From contig NZ_VHJK01000001.1 of NCBI RefSeq assembly GCF_007004095.1, forward strand, positions 810,501 through 874,500: 64,000 nt of DNA, given 5' to 3'. Each line of letters opens with the position of its first letter. Within the stretch, counting starts at the first letter, position 1. The notes under the pieces are model-generated. The model had not been told where the DNA came from and did no database searches. It saw only the letters and a program-made list of their open reading frames with translations. The position numbers and the translations under genes were made by a program. Shown in pieces: positions 1 through 8,187 of the stretch. Source of the stretch: Erythrobacter insulae (GTDB lineage: Bacteria; Pseudomonadota; Alphaproteobacteria; Sphingomonadales; Sphingomonadaceae).

Positions 1-237
1 GGGCGGCAATTGCATGCCCAGCCGGCCCGAAACACCCTTCATGGCTTCGGTCACATATTGAAGATTGTCATCGCCAGTCCCCTGCAGGCCAACCACCACA
101 CCATAGCCGGTGAGCTGGTTCGTCCGCAGGCCTTCGAATTCGCCCAGATCGCGGATGCGCTCTGCGGCTGCGGCGGCAGGCATGATGGCTACCAGAATGG
201 CAATGATGACGGTGATCCATTGGGATAAAGATTTCAT
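1..237 (-). CDS. flgI: Flagellar P-ring protein FlgI, N-terminal part (cut by window edge)
   Basis: Only the first 79 codons lie in the window. They encode a signal peptide (hydrophobic core WITVIIAILVAIMPAAAA) followed by ERIRDLGEFEGLRTNQLTGYG and VVGLQGTGDD, the hallmark start of FlgI. The protein is exported to the periplasm and forms the P ring around the flagellar rod in peptidoglycan. It is the last visible gene of the flgB-to-flgI operon and starts with ATG 28 bases after the flgH stop. The start is supported by GGAG a few bases upstream on the minus strand. The identification is firm despite truncation. Confidence 0.93.
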   Translation of the reverse strand, partial: MKSLSQWITVIIAILVAIMPAAAAAERIRDLGEFEGLRTNQLTGYGVVVGLQGTGDDNLQYVTEAMKGVSGRLGMQLPP

Positions 238-265
238 GTCGCTACTCCTTGCGTCACGGGGCCGG

Positions 266-973
266 TCAAAGCGGCGAGATGAAATTGAAAAAACGCGAGA
301 GCCATCCCGGGCGGCTGGCCTGTTGCACTGCGCCCTTACCGGAATAAATGATCCGGGCATTGGCGACCTGAGACGAGGGCAATCGGTTGTCGGCGTTGAT
401 ATCGATCAGGCGGATCCGCCCGGCAAACTGGACCCATTCCTTCCCCTGACTAAGCGACATCTGTTTTTCTCCGACGACCTCGGCGGTACCATTGGGATAA
501 AGTGCCGCGATTGTGACCGCGACCGTTCCGGTAAGCTGGCTTTGCTGTGCAGCGTTGCCTCCTCCCGAGAACGAACCCTGCGCCGAAGGATTAAGGGCAT
601 TGGGGTTCAGAAAGCTTAGCGGTCCGGCCGTTGGCGGGGTTATCGAAAAGCCTCCATCCCGGTTGGTTTGGCCGGTAGTGCTTTTGGAGGTTGCCGTGTT
701 TTCGACCAGCACAATGGTGACCATATCGCCAAGCGCGCGGGCGCGGGTTCCGACATGCAACCCGGAATAACCCTGTCCGACCTGGAAAATGGACCCGCGA
801 TTGTCTGCCAGCGCGGCCTCGCTCGGGATATTTTGTGCGGTCACAGCCGTAAGCGGCGATAATGGCGGGGGCGGCGCGGTAAAGCCGGCTTGCGGACCGC
901 TGCCTGCACCCATGCAAGCCGAAGCGGACACCGCGATCAGCGCGGCCGAACACGTTCGAAAATGAATTGTCAT
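266..973 (-). CDS. flgH: Flagellar L-ring lipoprotein FlgH
   Basis: FlgH forms the outer-membrane L ring through which the rod passes. The N-terminus has a lipoprotein signal with a lipobox ending ASAC, so the mature protein should be acylated at that cysteine. Family blocks are visible in the middle (RARALGDMVTIVLVENTATSKS) and at the C-terminus (EKQMSLSQGKEWVQFAGRIRLIDI, then NADNRLPSSQVANARI and a final RFFNFISPL). The ATG at 973 gives a 20-residue signal peptide. A GTG at 985, overlapping the flgG stop, is an alternative start adding four residues. Length (about 235 aa) is normal. Confidence 0.94.
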   Translation of the reverse strand: MTIHFRTCSAALIAVSASACMGAGSGPQAGFTAPPPPLSPLTAVTAQNIPSEAALADNRGSIFQVGQGYSGLHVGTRARALGDMVTIVLVENTATSKSTTGQTNRDGGFSITPPTAGPLSFLNPNALNPSAQGSFSGGGNAAQQSQLTGTVAVTIAALYPNGTAEVVGEKQMSLSQGKEWVQFAGRIRLIDINADNRLPSSQVANARIIYSGKGAVQQASRPGWLSRFFNFISPL

Positions 974-981
974 AAACTGTC

Positions 982-1773
982 TCACAATGTCTGGTTCGCG
1001 TTGCGGAGCATTTCATCGACGGCGCTGATCATCTTTGAATTGATTTCATAAGCGCGCTGGGCCTCGATCATTTCGACCAGCTCTTCGACGACATTGACGT
1101 TGGAAGCCTCCAGCATGCCCTGGCGCACATTGCCGCGCCCGTTCAAACCTGCCGGACCGATTTCAGCCGGCCCGCTGGCGCCCGTTTCAACCAGGAAGTT
1201 GTCGCCAATGGCGCGCAGCCCAGCCGGATTGACGAAACTTGCAACGGTAAGCTGCCCCAGCTGAACCGGTGCAGCGGTGCCGGGCTGAACCGCGCTAACC
1301 GTGCCATCCGGCGCGATAGAGATGGATTCCACGCCCTGCGGAATCTGGATCGCAGGCGTTACAGTGTAGCCTTGCGAAGTGATCAGCTGCCCCTCGGGAG
1401 AGAGTGTGAAATTGCCTGCTCTGGTATAAGCGATCTCGCCGCCACCGGGCAATTCGACTTGAAAGAACCCCGGCCCATCAAGCGCCACGTCAAGCGTATT
1501 TCCCGTCGTATTGAGCGTACCCTGACTTTCGATCCGGCTGGTGCCCATCACCTGCACACCGGTGCCCAAATTCTTGCCGACTGCATAGGCTGTTTGCCCG
1601 GTTGATTGCTGTCCCGCGACGCGTTGTTCCTGATAAGCGAGCGTCGCGAAATCAGCGCGGTCGCGTTTGAAACCGGTGGTGCCAATATTGGCAAGGTTGT
1701 TCGCGATAACGCGCATCCGCGCATCTTGCGCCTCAAGCCCGGTACGGGCGACGTGAAGAGCCGAATTTGGCAT
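982..1773 (-). CDS. flgG: Flagellar distal rod protein FlgG
   Basis: The product is 263 aa, the usual FlgG length. The N-terminal rod/hook motif is clear (ALHVARTGLEAQDARMRVIANNLANIGTTGFKRDRADF), as is the C-terminal coiled coil (SNVNVVEELVEMIEAQRAYEINSKMISAVDEML). These two helical ends pack to build the axial rod. It sits between flgF and flgH, and its stop overlaps an alternative flgH GTG start. AAGGA lies upstream of the ATG at a normal distance. The assignment is firm from both sequence and gene order. Confidence 0.96.
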   Translation of the reverse strand: MPNSALHVARTGLEAQDARMRVIANNLANIGTTGFKRDRADFATLAYQEQRVAGQQSTGQTAYAVGKNLGTGVQVMGTSRIESQGTLNTTGNTLDVALDGPGFFQVELPGGGEIAYTRAGNFTLSPEGQLITSQGYTVTPAIQIPQGVESISIAPDGTVSAVQPGTAAPVQLGQLTVASFVNPAGLRAIGDNFLVETGASGPAEIGPAGLNGRGNVRQGMLEASNVNVVEELVEMIEAQRAYEINSKMISAVDEMLRNANQTL

Positions 1774-1818
1774 GAAGAAATCCTTTTATATTGCAGGTCG
1801 GGCAGAGCGAGATCAGGC

Positions 1819-2559
1819 TTAACGCATGGCCATCAAACGGCTGCCGGCTTCGTCAAGTTCGCTGGCAGTGCTGATGATTTTTACGCGCTGTTCAAAGGCG
1901 CGCTGCGCTTCGATCATGGCGACCAATGTATCGGCGGTTTCGACATTCGATTGTTCCAGCGCACCGGTCGTTACCTGCGCGGTCGGATCCGCGGGAAGCA
2001 CACCTCCACCAGGCACTTTCAGGAAACTGTCGATGCCTTTCACCAGCACACTGCCATCGGCAGAGGCGAGCTTGATCCGTCCCAGCGGTTCAGCAGGCGC
2101 ATTTGGTGCCGCCGGATCCCCGCCCAGCACAGTGCCATCGGCCGCAATGCTGATATCGAAACCGGCAGGCACCGTGATCGGGCCGTTCTGCCCCATGACA
2201 GGCAGGCGCTCGCCGTTCTCCAGCAAGCCCGACAGCGCGACTTTCAAATCACCCCGACGAGAGTAAATCTCTCCGCCATCGGGGGCCTGATACGCTATCA
2301 AGGCCTTCCCATTGACCGCAATGTCCATTGGTTGGCCGGTGGATGTCACCCGACCTGCAGTCATATCCGCACCGCGCACATTGCCGCGCGCCATGGCGCG
2401 GGCCTCTGGCGAGCCATCGCGCACGGTTGCCGCTTTCACCGCGAATATCTCCCCGCGAAAACCGGGCGTGGAGGCATTGGCGAGATTGTTTGCAACAGTG
2501 CGTTGACGGTCCATCGCGGAATTCATCGCGGTAAACGCAGTGTAGATCAGGCGGTCCAT
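1819..2559 (-). CDS. flgF: Flagellar proximal rod protein FlgF
   Basis: A 246-aa rod protein with the N-terminal motif MDRLIYTAFTAMNSAMDRQR followed by TVANNLANASTPGFRGEI, and a C-terminal helix (ALEQSNVETADTLVAMIEAQRAFEQRVKII). It assembles the proximal rod together with FlgB and FlgC. It follows flgE by 10 bases and precedes flgG by 45, consistent with one transcript. Length and motifs are ordinary for FlgF. Distinction from FlgG relies on operon order and the DRLIYTA start typical of FlgF. Confidence 0.94.
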   Translation of the reverse strand: MDRLIYTAFTAMNSAMDRQRTVANNLANASTPGFRGEIFAVKAATVRDGSPEARAMARGNVRGADMTAGRVTSTGQPMDIAVNGKALIAYQAPDGGEIYSRRGDLKVALSGLLENGERLPVMGQNGPITVPAGFDISIAADGTVLGGDPAAPNAPAEPLGRIKLASADGSVLVKGIDSFLKVPGGGVLPADPTAQVTTGALEQSNVETADTLVAMIEAQRAFEQRVKIISTASELDEAGSRLMAMR

Positions 2560-2569
2560 CGATCAGCCT

Positions 2570-3382
2570 TTATCTTTGCAGGTTCAAAACGGTCTGGGAA
2601 ATTGCGGTCGCAGTATCAATGGCCCGGGCATTTGCCTGAAAATTGCGCTGCGCCGTGAGCAGCGAGACCATTTCTTCAGCCAGATCGACGTTCGAGCGTT
2701 CAAGGGTGCCGGACAACAAATCGCCGACATTGCCGATGCCAGGTGCGCCATAAACGGGGGCACCGGAATCGCCGGTGGCTTCCCATTTTGTCTGACCAAT
2801 CGAACGCAATCCGTTGGCAGCAGGGAAAGTTGCAAGAGCGACAGCAGCCACAGGTTCTGTCGATCCGTCAGTGTAAGCAGCCGTTATCACCCCGTTGCGG
2901 GTAATCGAAACGCTGGCAAGTGTCGCACCGGCAGCATTGGTTATGGGGATCGTCGCGTTGCTTGGCACCGTGCCTGTAATCGCGCCCGACGCATCAACGG
3001 TGTAGGATTGGACCAGATCGCCGTTGGCATCCTGAAGCGCGCCGTTCGCATCGATCTGAAAATTGCCGTTGCGGGTGAAGGCGAGATCGCCTGAAATCGG
3101 ATTGGCCGTAGCAAAAAAGCCGCCGCCATTGATTGACACGTCCAGACTGCGGCCAGTCTGCTCAATCGGGCCAAGCGAGAAATCCTGATTGATCAAAGAG
3201 ACAGCCGCCCCGATGCCCGGAGTGCGGCGCGGATCGCTGGCAGAACCATTGGCGACCAGATCGCTGAATTGTGCGTTGCTTTTTTTAAACCCGGCGGTCT
3301 CGGCATTGGCGATATTATGCGAGATCACACGCAGATCGGTTTCGGCGTTTTTCATACCGCTAAGTGAAGTGAAAAAGGACAT
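2570..3382 (-). CDS. flgE: Flagellar hook protein FlgE (short form)
   Basis: The N-terminus (FFTSLSGMKNAETDLRVIS then HNIANAETAGFKKSNAQFSD) and C-terminus (LERSNVDLAEEMVSLLTAQRNFQANARAI) match hook proteins, and the gene lies in the flgE position between flgD and flgF. At 270 residues it is much shorter than the roughly 400-residue hook proteins of enteric bacteria. The D0/D1 core is kept and the central surface domains seem reduced to about residues 90-200. The hook is the universal joint between rod and filament, so loss of outer domains would thin its outer surface. I consider it the true hook protein because no other candidate lies in the operon here. Confidence 0.88.
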   Translation of the reverse strand: MSFFTSLSGMKNAETDLRVISHNIANAETAGFKKSNAQFSDLVANGSASDPRRTPGIGAAVSLINQDFSLGPIEQTGRSLDVSINGGGFFATANPISGDLAFTRNGNFQIDANGALQDANGDLVQSYTVDASGAITGTVPSNATIPITNAAGATLASVSITRNGVITAAYTDGSTEPVAAVALATFPAANGLRSIGQTKWEATGDSGAPVYGAPGIGNVGDLLSGTLERSNVDLAEEMVSLLTAQRNFQANARAIDTATAISQTVLNLQR

Positions 3383-3432
3383 CGGTCAGGGTTTCCTTGC
3401 TTAAAAATTAAGGGTGGTTGGAGGCCGGAGTG

Positions 3433-3840
3433 TTAAATGGATTGCAGATCGGCAGCGGTCGGCGCGCTTTGTTGTGCAGCGGCGCGCGCCGCATTGGCTG
3501 CGGCTTCGATAGCCGCACGGCTCGCGTCGGCGGCGGCTTCTTGAGCTGCGATCAGATTGTCGAGCTTGGCCGAAATCTCGCTAAGAGTTTCGCTGGATTC
3601 GGTGGATGCCGCGAGTGAGGAAAACTGCGCCATCTGCGCCAGCATTTGCTCATTATTGGCAGGCTCCAAAGGGTCCTGGAGCGATAATTGCGTAGTCAAA
3701 AGCCGCAGAAAATCGGCCTGTCCAAGAGCTCCCAAACCATTGCTGGAGGAAGGCGCGGACGGGGTGTTGATCCGATCGAGGGTCGATTGAAGATCAGCAA
3801 CCGGAGGGGTAACCCCGGACGTTTGCGCAGAAATATTCAT
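3433..3840 (-). CDS. flgD: Hook-capping / hook-assembly scaffold protein FlgD (short form)
   Basis: FlgD caps the growing hook and is discarded when the hook is complete. The conserved N-terminal segment is present ([20 protein letters not shown] then [21 protein letters not shown]). The protein ends after about 135 residues with a low-complexity Ala/Glu helix, so the C-terminal FLN/Tudor-like domains of the 220-230-residue enteric FlgD are missing. The ATG at 3840 is chosen because AGGAG sits about 9 bases upstream. A TTG at 3846 overlapping the flgC stop is possible. Short FlgD proteins are also known in rhizobia. Confidence 0.9.
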   Translation of the reverse strand: MNISAQTSGVTPPVADLQSTLDRINTPSAPSSSNGLGALGQADFLRLLTTQLSLQDPLEPANNEQMLAQMAQFSSLAASTESSETLSEISAKLDNLIAAQEAAADASRAAIEAAANAARAAAQQSAPTAADLQSI

Positions 3841-3842
3841 GG

Positions 3843-4253
3843 TCAATTGCTCCTGAGAGTTTCCAGCATCAGCTGTTTGGCTGTTGTCAGCGCCTGAACC
3901 AGATTTTGGTATTGGCGCGCGCTTTCCATGATCTCGATCATCTCGGCGCTTTCATCGACGGGGGCTTCCCAAACATGCCCGTCCGCATCGGCGAGTGGGT
4001 GGTTGGGCTCGTATCGTTTCGTGGGTGCGGTTTCGCTGCGCACAATCCCGTCGCTGCGCACTCCGGAAATCCCGGTTGCCTGATCCAGCTCGCTGGCAAA
4101 CCGGACTCTGATCGGCCGGTAGGCATCGGCTTCGGTGGTGGCGACAGACCCCGCATTGGCAAGATTGGATGTCGCCGCATTCATGCGGACCAGTTGCGCC
4201 GACATCGCCCGCTCGGTCATGGAAAACAGCGTCATACGATTGGTATCAGGCAT
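3843..4253 (-). CDS. flgC: Flagellar proximal rod protein FlgC
   Basis: The product is about 136 residues, normal for FlgC. The rod motif [20 protein letters not shown] and the FlgC block [16 protein letters not shown] are easily seen, followed by the C-terminal helix [22 protein letters not shown]. Two in-frame ATGs occur (4259 and 4253). The downstream one has AAGGG at a better distance, while the upstream one overlaps the flgB stop as ATGA. It forms the proximal rod with FlgB and FlgF. Confidence 0.94.
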   Translation of the reverse strand: MPDTNRMTLFSMTERAMSAQLVRMNAATSNLANAGSVATTEADAYRPIRVRFASELDQATGISGVRSDGIVRSETAPTKRYEPNHPLADADGHVWEAPVDESAEMIEIMESARQYQNLVQALTTAKQLMLETLRSN

Positions 4254-4255
4254 GG

Positions 4256-4615
4256 TCATTCACCCTTCAGCGCGCGGGTGATGGTGTTGACCTTGCCTTG
4301 AACGAAGCTGAGCGTGGCAGAATACGCCATGGCGTTCTCGGCAAAGGCCACCTGTTCGCGGCCAAGTTCAACCGTGTTGCCGTCAAGCGACGCCATGGTC
4401 GGAACTTTATAGACCATGTGAGAGGCGCCATCGGCGCCGGATTGCAGGCCATCGCTGTGCCGCGAAAGACGGGCATTAAGAGCTGCGCCAAAATCTATAT
4501 CGCGCGCTTTGTATCCCGGGGTCGCCGCATTGGCGATATTGGATGCCAGCACGTTCATGCGGCGCGAACGCAGCTCCAACGCGGCGCCATGTATGCCAAA
4601 GATTTGCTCGCTCAC
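4256..4615 (-). CDS. flgB: Flagellar proximal rod protein FlgB, first gene of the flg operon
   Basis: FlgB is identified by ALELRSRRMNVLASNIANAATPGYKARDIDFG and a C-terminal helix, in the first position of the flgBCDEFGHI order. The start is a GTG at 4615 preceded by a strong GAAGGAG at 4623-4629. This is preferred over the longer TTG form starting at 4633, which would place the ribosome-binding site inside the coding region. The product is 119 aa. A sigma-54-type promoter lies 60-75 bases upstream. FlgB is the rod component closest to the MS ring. Confidence 0.93.
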   Translation of the reverse strand: MSEQIFGIHGAALELRSRRMNVLASNIANAATPGYKARDIDFGAALNARLSRHSDGLQSGADGASHMVYKVPTMASLDGNTVELGREQVAFAENAMAYSATLSFVQGKVNTITRALKGE

Positions 4616-4675
4616 GAAAAGGCTCCTTCTCAAACCGGCGATTGCAATGCGCCAGATGGATGTGCCTGAAAGGTT

Positions 4676-4691
4676 TGCAGGAGCCGTGCCA
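4676..4691 (-). promoter_or_regulatory. Sigma-54-type promoter of the flgB operon
   Basis: Read on the minus strand the site is TGGCACGGCTCCTGCA, matching TGGCACG-N4-YTGCW with the invariant GG and GC and exact spacing. The -12 GC falls at 4677-4678, so transcription would begin near 4665, leaving a leader of about 50 bases before the flgB GTG. The same motif stands before flgA and before the transglycosylase-flhA-fliA operon. Confidence 0.82.
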
Positions 4692-4867
4692 AACGCAGTT
4701 CCTACGGTGGATCAGGCGGGCAACGCGGGCGAAGCGTGGTTACTTTGGGCGCTTTCGGCAGCGCGCTGCCGCTATCCGGCAAAACTTTGCCCAAATTGCC
4801 GCAAATCGTGGCTTAATGCCGTTGAGGTCTGGCCGTTCTATGCTGCAGCAAACGATGCAGGAAAGGG

Positions 4868-5551
4868 ATGGGCGCAGTGGAAACCGGATGGATGCAGCTG
4901 ATCGATTTCGGAGCGCTCACCATTGTCCTGGCAGGAACCATGCTGGCGACATTGGCCCGGTGCGGGATCGCGGATCTGCGGATTGCGATATCGGCGCTCA
5001 TCGGATTGCTCACAGCGCGTTTTGATGAAGACGCAAACCGGATCGCACTTGCACGGTGCCTGCAAGCTATCGAGCGCGCAGGCCCTTTGGCCGCTGATAC
5101 AGAGCTGCCGCCTGACCCCGCAATCGCAAGTATGACCGAAGCGTATCTACGCAGCGGATCGCGCGAAGCCCTGCACACCGCCCGCCGCGCCGCACGTACG
5201 GCCCGCGAAATGCGGCGCGAACAAGCGGTGCGAACCTTTGAATATGCCGGCGAACTGGCTCCTGTCTTCGGTCTGGTGGGTACGCTGTTTGCGATCACCC
5301 AGATCGCCCCGGCAGCAGAGACGATCTCAACCGAAGCGACATTGGGCGCTATTTCCACTGCGGTCCTGTCATCGTTATACGGGGTTTTGAGCGCGCACCT
5401 TGTCTGCATCCCGCTGGGCCGGGCGGTTGAGCGCCGCGGGCAGCGCGAGCAGGATATCCGCGACGCTTTGTTCGATTGGTTCGACGCCGAAATTGGCGGG
5501 AAAAAACGGGCCCGGCCTCCAGCTTCCACTCTTATCCGGGAAGTCGCATGA
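4868..5551 (+). CDS. MotA/TolQ/ExbB-family proton channel protein, probable flagellar stator subunit
   Basis: A 227-residue inner-membrane protein. Hydrophobic segments occur near residues 10-50 and in the C-terminal half, where AGELAPVFGLVGTLFAI and the following TEATLGAISTAVLSSLYGVLSAHLVCIPL form the MotA/ExbB membrane core. A cytoplasmic helical region lies between them. AGGA six bases before the ATG supports this start. The stop overlaps the ATG of the next gene (ATGA), so the two are translated as a pair. Its place between flgB and a diguanylate cyclase suggests the A subunit of a flagellar stator. The sequence alone cannot exclude an ExbB-like role. Confidence 0.72.
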   Translation: MGAVETGWMQLIDFGALTIVLAGTMLATLARCGIADLRIAISALIGLLTARFDEDANRIALARCLQAIERAGPLAADTELPPDPAIASMTEAYLRSGSREALHTARRAARTAREMRREQAVRTFEYAGELAPVFGLVGTLFAITQIAPAAETISTEATLGAISTAVLSSLYGVLSAHLVCIPLGRAVERRGQREQDIRDALFDWFDAEIGGKKRARPPASTLIREVA

Positions 5552-5970
5552 TCAGGCGATTGGATGGCACGTGGCAGATCGTACTCGCGGATCTGGCACT
5601 GATTTTATTCCTTGTCTCATTATCCTCGCTCGCGAGCTCTTCGGATCTGACCTCAGGCCGAAAGGCGCCAACCGATATTGAATTCGCGCCCTCGCAGGCG
5701 CTGTTCCGACCTGATGCCGGAGGCCCTGATATAACCGAATGGCTGCGCGGCCAGAGGCCCGATGCGCGCGCGACGTTGACTATTCACGCACGCTACACCG
5801 CGGCGCGAGGCGGAGATCTTTGGGCCGAGGCGCGTGCGCTGGCCGCGCAGGCTACAGCCGCGAATGTTCCGGTACGGATCGTCATGACTGCTGGCGACAC
5901 ACCTGATCTTTATGCCAGCCTGGGATATGATGTGCGGCCCGGCACGATCGCCCCCGGCGCGCCAGATTAG
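5548..5970 (+). CDS. Short MotB/ExbD-like stator partner without an OmpA domain
   Basis: A 140-residue protein with a single N-terminal membrane helix containing WQIVLADLALILFLVSL. The Asp at residue 15 sits where MotB and ExbD carry the proton-binding aspartate. The remaining 100 or so residues are periplasmic and include a compact segment (ATLTIHARY, VPVRIVMTAGD). I see no peptidoglycan-binding OmpA motif such as the one that anchors MotB to the cell wall. The start codon overlaps the stop of the MotA-like gene. It is probably the B subunit of a reduced stator. Its stop is nested with the stop of the opposing gene at 5967-5970. Confidence 0.6.
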   Translation: MIRRLDGTWQIVLADLALILFLVSLSSLASSSDLTSGRKAPTDIEFAPSQALFRPDAGGPDITEWLRGQRPDARATLTIHARYTAARGGDLWAEARALAAQATAANVPVRIVMTAGDTPDLYASLGYDVRPGTIAPGAPD

Positions 5971-7067
5971 ACCGCGATGACTTTGTTCCGGCCCGTTTCC
6001 TTTGCTTCGTAAAGGGCGGCATCCGCCCTTATCAAGGCGCTGCGCGGGTCGACATCCTCGGTCACTTCGGCAAGCCCTGCAGAAAAGGTAATCTTGCCAA
6101 ACGACTTGCCCGTTTCCCTGTTCATCAGCGTCTTGGCCGCCTGAGCCCGCCGGATCCCGTCCAGCTTGCGCCATGCGGCGTCTTTGTCAAAGCCATACAG
6201 CAGCAGCACGAATTCTTCACCGCCATGGCGCGATACGAAACAATCGTCGCTCGCATTAGAGCTTAGGGTGTGGGCAATTGCGCACAAAACCCGGTCACCG
6301 GCATCGTGGCCGTGTTTATCATTGATGGATTTGAAATTATCGACATCGCAAAACGCCACGCAGAGCGGCTTTTCCGCGCTGCGCGCTTCCTCGTTCGCCG
6401 ATTTGAAGCGCCGTTCAAACGCGCGGCGATTGGGCAGGCGGGTCAGATGATCGACATCGGCCTCCATCCGCGCTTGGGCAAGATTCTGGCGCAGCTGATC
6501 GGATTCTGCCTGGCTGCGCTCCATCGCTTGTTCGGCTTGCTCGATCCGTTCAAGCATGGAACGCGATAACGCGATGACCCGTTCAAACTCGGCTTGATTT
6601 TGCAGCCGGTCCCCTGCGCGTGAAATCGCATCGATATGTTCATCCAACGCTTCGCGGTGATCGTTCGTTTCGCTTTGAGCAGACCGGGCGGATTGCGAAA
6701 AGCGGATCAATGAATATTCGAGCTTATCGACGAGTTTTTCTAGCTCTTTCATGCGGGCATTGGTTTCCGGATCAAGCCGCATTACTGTATCCAGCCAGCG
6801 CTGATCTATCGGATCCCCCGACATTTCGCGGGCGGCAAAAGCCTCTGCCAGCTCGCCGTTTGATCCCGAAAGCGCGCTGCAGATAATCGCCAGATTGACG
6901 CTGGTGACTTCCAGATCGTGCCGCGTCGCAAAGACCGAAATCCTTTCAAGCAGATCTCGCCGAGCCTGTCGCTGGCGCGTTGGCGGAAATTGCCCATCAC
7001 CGGGCGACAGCACGGCGTCTTTCCCATTTTTACCCGACAATTGTTCCGGATTGGAATGATAATTCAT
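5967..7067 (-). CDS. Diguanylate cyclase (GGDEF protein)
   Basis: The C-terminal 165 residues form a GGDEF domain with the active-site signature RHGGEEFVLLLYG, preceded by DHLTRLPNRRAFERRF and the nucleotide/metal segment FCDVDNFKSINDKHGHDAGD. It should make cyclic di-GMP from two GTP. The RxxD inhibitory site expected just before GGEEF is not present (SDDC instead), so product feedback may be absent. The N-terminal 200 residues are soluble, with a long helical/coiled-coil stretch (about 105-195) and no recognised sensor domain. It lies inside the flagellar cluster and probably influences the motile-sessile switch. Confidence 0.92.
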   Translation of the reverse strand: MNYHSNPEQLSGKNGKDAVLSPGDGQFPPTRQRQARRDLLERISVFATRHDLEVTSVNLAIICSALSGSNGELAEAFAAREMSGDPIDQRWLDTVMRLDPETNARMKELEKLVDKLEYSLIRFSQSARSAQSETNDHREALDEHIDAISRAGDRLQNQAEFERVIALSRSMLERIEQAEQAMERSQAESDQLRQNLAQARMEADVDHLTRLPNRRAFERRFKSANEEARSAEKPLCVAFCDVDNFKSINDKHGHDAGDRVLCAIAHTLSSNASDDCFVSRHGGEEFVLLLYGFDKDAAWRKLDGIRRAQAAKTLMNRETGKSFGKITFSAGLAEVTEDVDPRSALIRADAALYEAKETGRNKVIAV

Positions 7068-7203
7068 GGCATTTCAAAGGCGGCAGCGCCGCTCCGACCT
7101 CGTATGATCTGTTCAGATTGCCGCGCTGCATTATGCAATCAGATTTAATTCCTCGCTGCAAAGCGGCACGGGAACACACCTAGCCTGCGCCCTCTGGAGA
7201 AAT

Positions 7204-7219
7204 TGGCACAAGGCTTGCT
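7204..7219 (+). promoter_or_regulatory. Sigma-54-type promoter of the flgA-flgM-flgN operon
   Basis: TGGCACAAGGCTTGCT fits the -24/-12 consensus exactly (TGGCACR-N4-TTGCW). The predicted start is near 7230, about 50 bases before the flgA ATG at 7281. Confidence 0.84.
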
Positions 7220-7280
7220 GTTACCTTTGCATCGATGAGCGCCGGCACACTTGGCGCCCATACTTTGCAAGGAGACTGTT

Positions 7281-7814
7281 ATGCGTTTTACGTTTGGTTA
7301 TCTGGGCTTTGCTCCCATCGCGGCCATTATGTTCCTGCCGCTCTGGACGCCAGCTATCGGGGCCGCATCAGGCACCGCCGCCGGTTTTACCGATCCGCAG
7401 GAGATCGACCGGGCTGTATCCAGCTTTACCGGCGCACAGATCGGCGAGATCGGCGGCGCCCGCGGGCCCGCAGACCGGCGGCTTAAACTGGCGGATTGCA
7501 CCGCTCCTTTAACAGCGCGGTGGCACGGACAGCGGGAGTCTACCGTGCGCGTTGATTGCCCCGATGCGGGCGGTTGGCATGTGTTCATTGCGACAAAGTC
7601 TGCGCCGGCAATCGAGGCAAAGGCCCGAATGGTGAAGCGCGGCGATCCGTTGACTGTGGTGGTGCGCGGGCGCGGTTTTACCGTGCAGCGAACCGGCGAA
7701 GCGATGGAGAATGGTTCTGTTGGCGATTGGATTGGCGTTCGCACCGCCTTGAAAGCATCACCGGTACGCGCGCGGATCGAACGCCCCGGACTGGTGATCA
7801 TACCGTCATATTAA
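7281..7814 (+). CDS. flgA: Flagellar basal body P-ring formation protein FlgA
   Basis: A 177-residue periplasmic chaperone for P-ring assembly. It has a signal peptide (hydrophobic core FAPIAAIMFLPLW) and a C-terminal SAF-like region: AKARMVKRGDPLTVVVRGRGFTV, then VGDWIGVRTALKASPVRARIE. The start at ATG 7281 is set by AAGGAG about eight bases upstream rather than the longer in-frame ATG at 7251. It is first in a three-gene operon with flgM and flgN. Identification rests on the GD-x-L-x-V and VGxxIxVR patterns together with context. Confidence 0.88.
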   Translation: MRFTFGYLGFAPIAAIMFLPLWTPAIGAASGTAAGFTDPQEIDRAVSSFTGAQIGEIGGARGPADRRLKLADCTAPLTARWHGQRESTVRVDCPDAGGWHVFIATKSAPAIEAKARMVKRGDPLTVVVRGRGFTVQRTGEAMENGSVGDWIGVRTALKASPVRARIERPGLVIIPSY

Positions 7815-7887
7815 ATTTGCGCGCTCACCCTTAAACAGGATGAGCCTGCGCCGTTCTGGTATTTAGAATTCCACCGGGAGACTGAAA

Positions 7888-8187
7888 ATGCCCTCTATCG
7901 AAGTGAGCAAATTGCAAGGCATCGCCGCCCCGCGCACCGTATCGGGCGGCGACCGCGCGCAGATTGATGCGCGCACCGCCCAGACCGCTGTCAATACCGC
8001 AGCCAAAGTGGATGCGGGCGTTAAGCTGGAAGTCGGCGCGTCCATTGATGCAGCACAGCCGCCGATCAACAATGAACGCGTGGCAGAAATCAGAACGGCG
8101 CTTGAAAAGGGCAATTACCCGCTTGTCCCGACCCAGATCGCAGATGCAATGATCGCGGCCCAGATCAGTCTGGAAACTGTCCGATGA
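7888..8187 (+). CDS. flgM: Anti-sigma-28 factor FlgM
   Basis: A 99-residue protein, the typical FlgM size, rich in Ala and polar residues in the first half and ending in an amphipathic helical region (NNERVAEIRTALEKGNYPLV, then PTQIADAMIAAQISLE). FlgM binds FliA until the hook is finished and is then exported. Its target sigma factor is encoded about 3.7 kb downstream in this window. GGGAG precedes the ATG at 7888. Its last codons overlap the flgN start (ATGA). Confidence 0.88.
   Translation: MPSIEVSKLQGIAAPRTVSGGDRAQIDARTAQTAVNTAAKVDAGVKLEVGASIDAAQPPINNERVAEIRTALEKGNYPLVPTQIADAMIAAQISLETVR

Noticed and set aside
4741..4867. GG-N9-GC motifs upstream of the MotA-like gene as sigma-54 promoters
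   Set aside because: Several near matches occur, but each is one base too short for the strict -24/-12 spacing.
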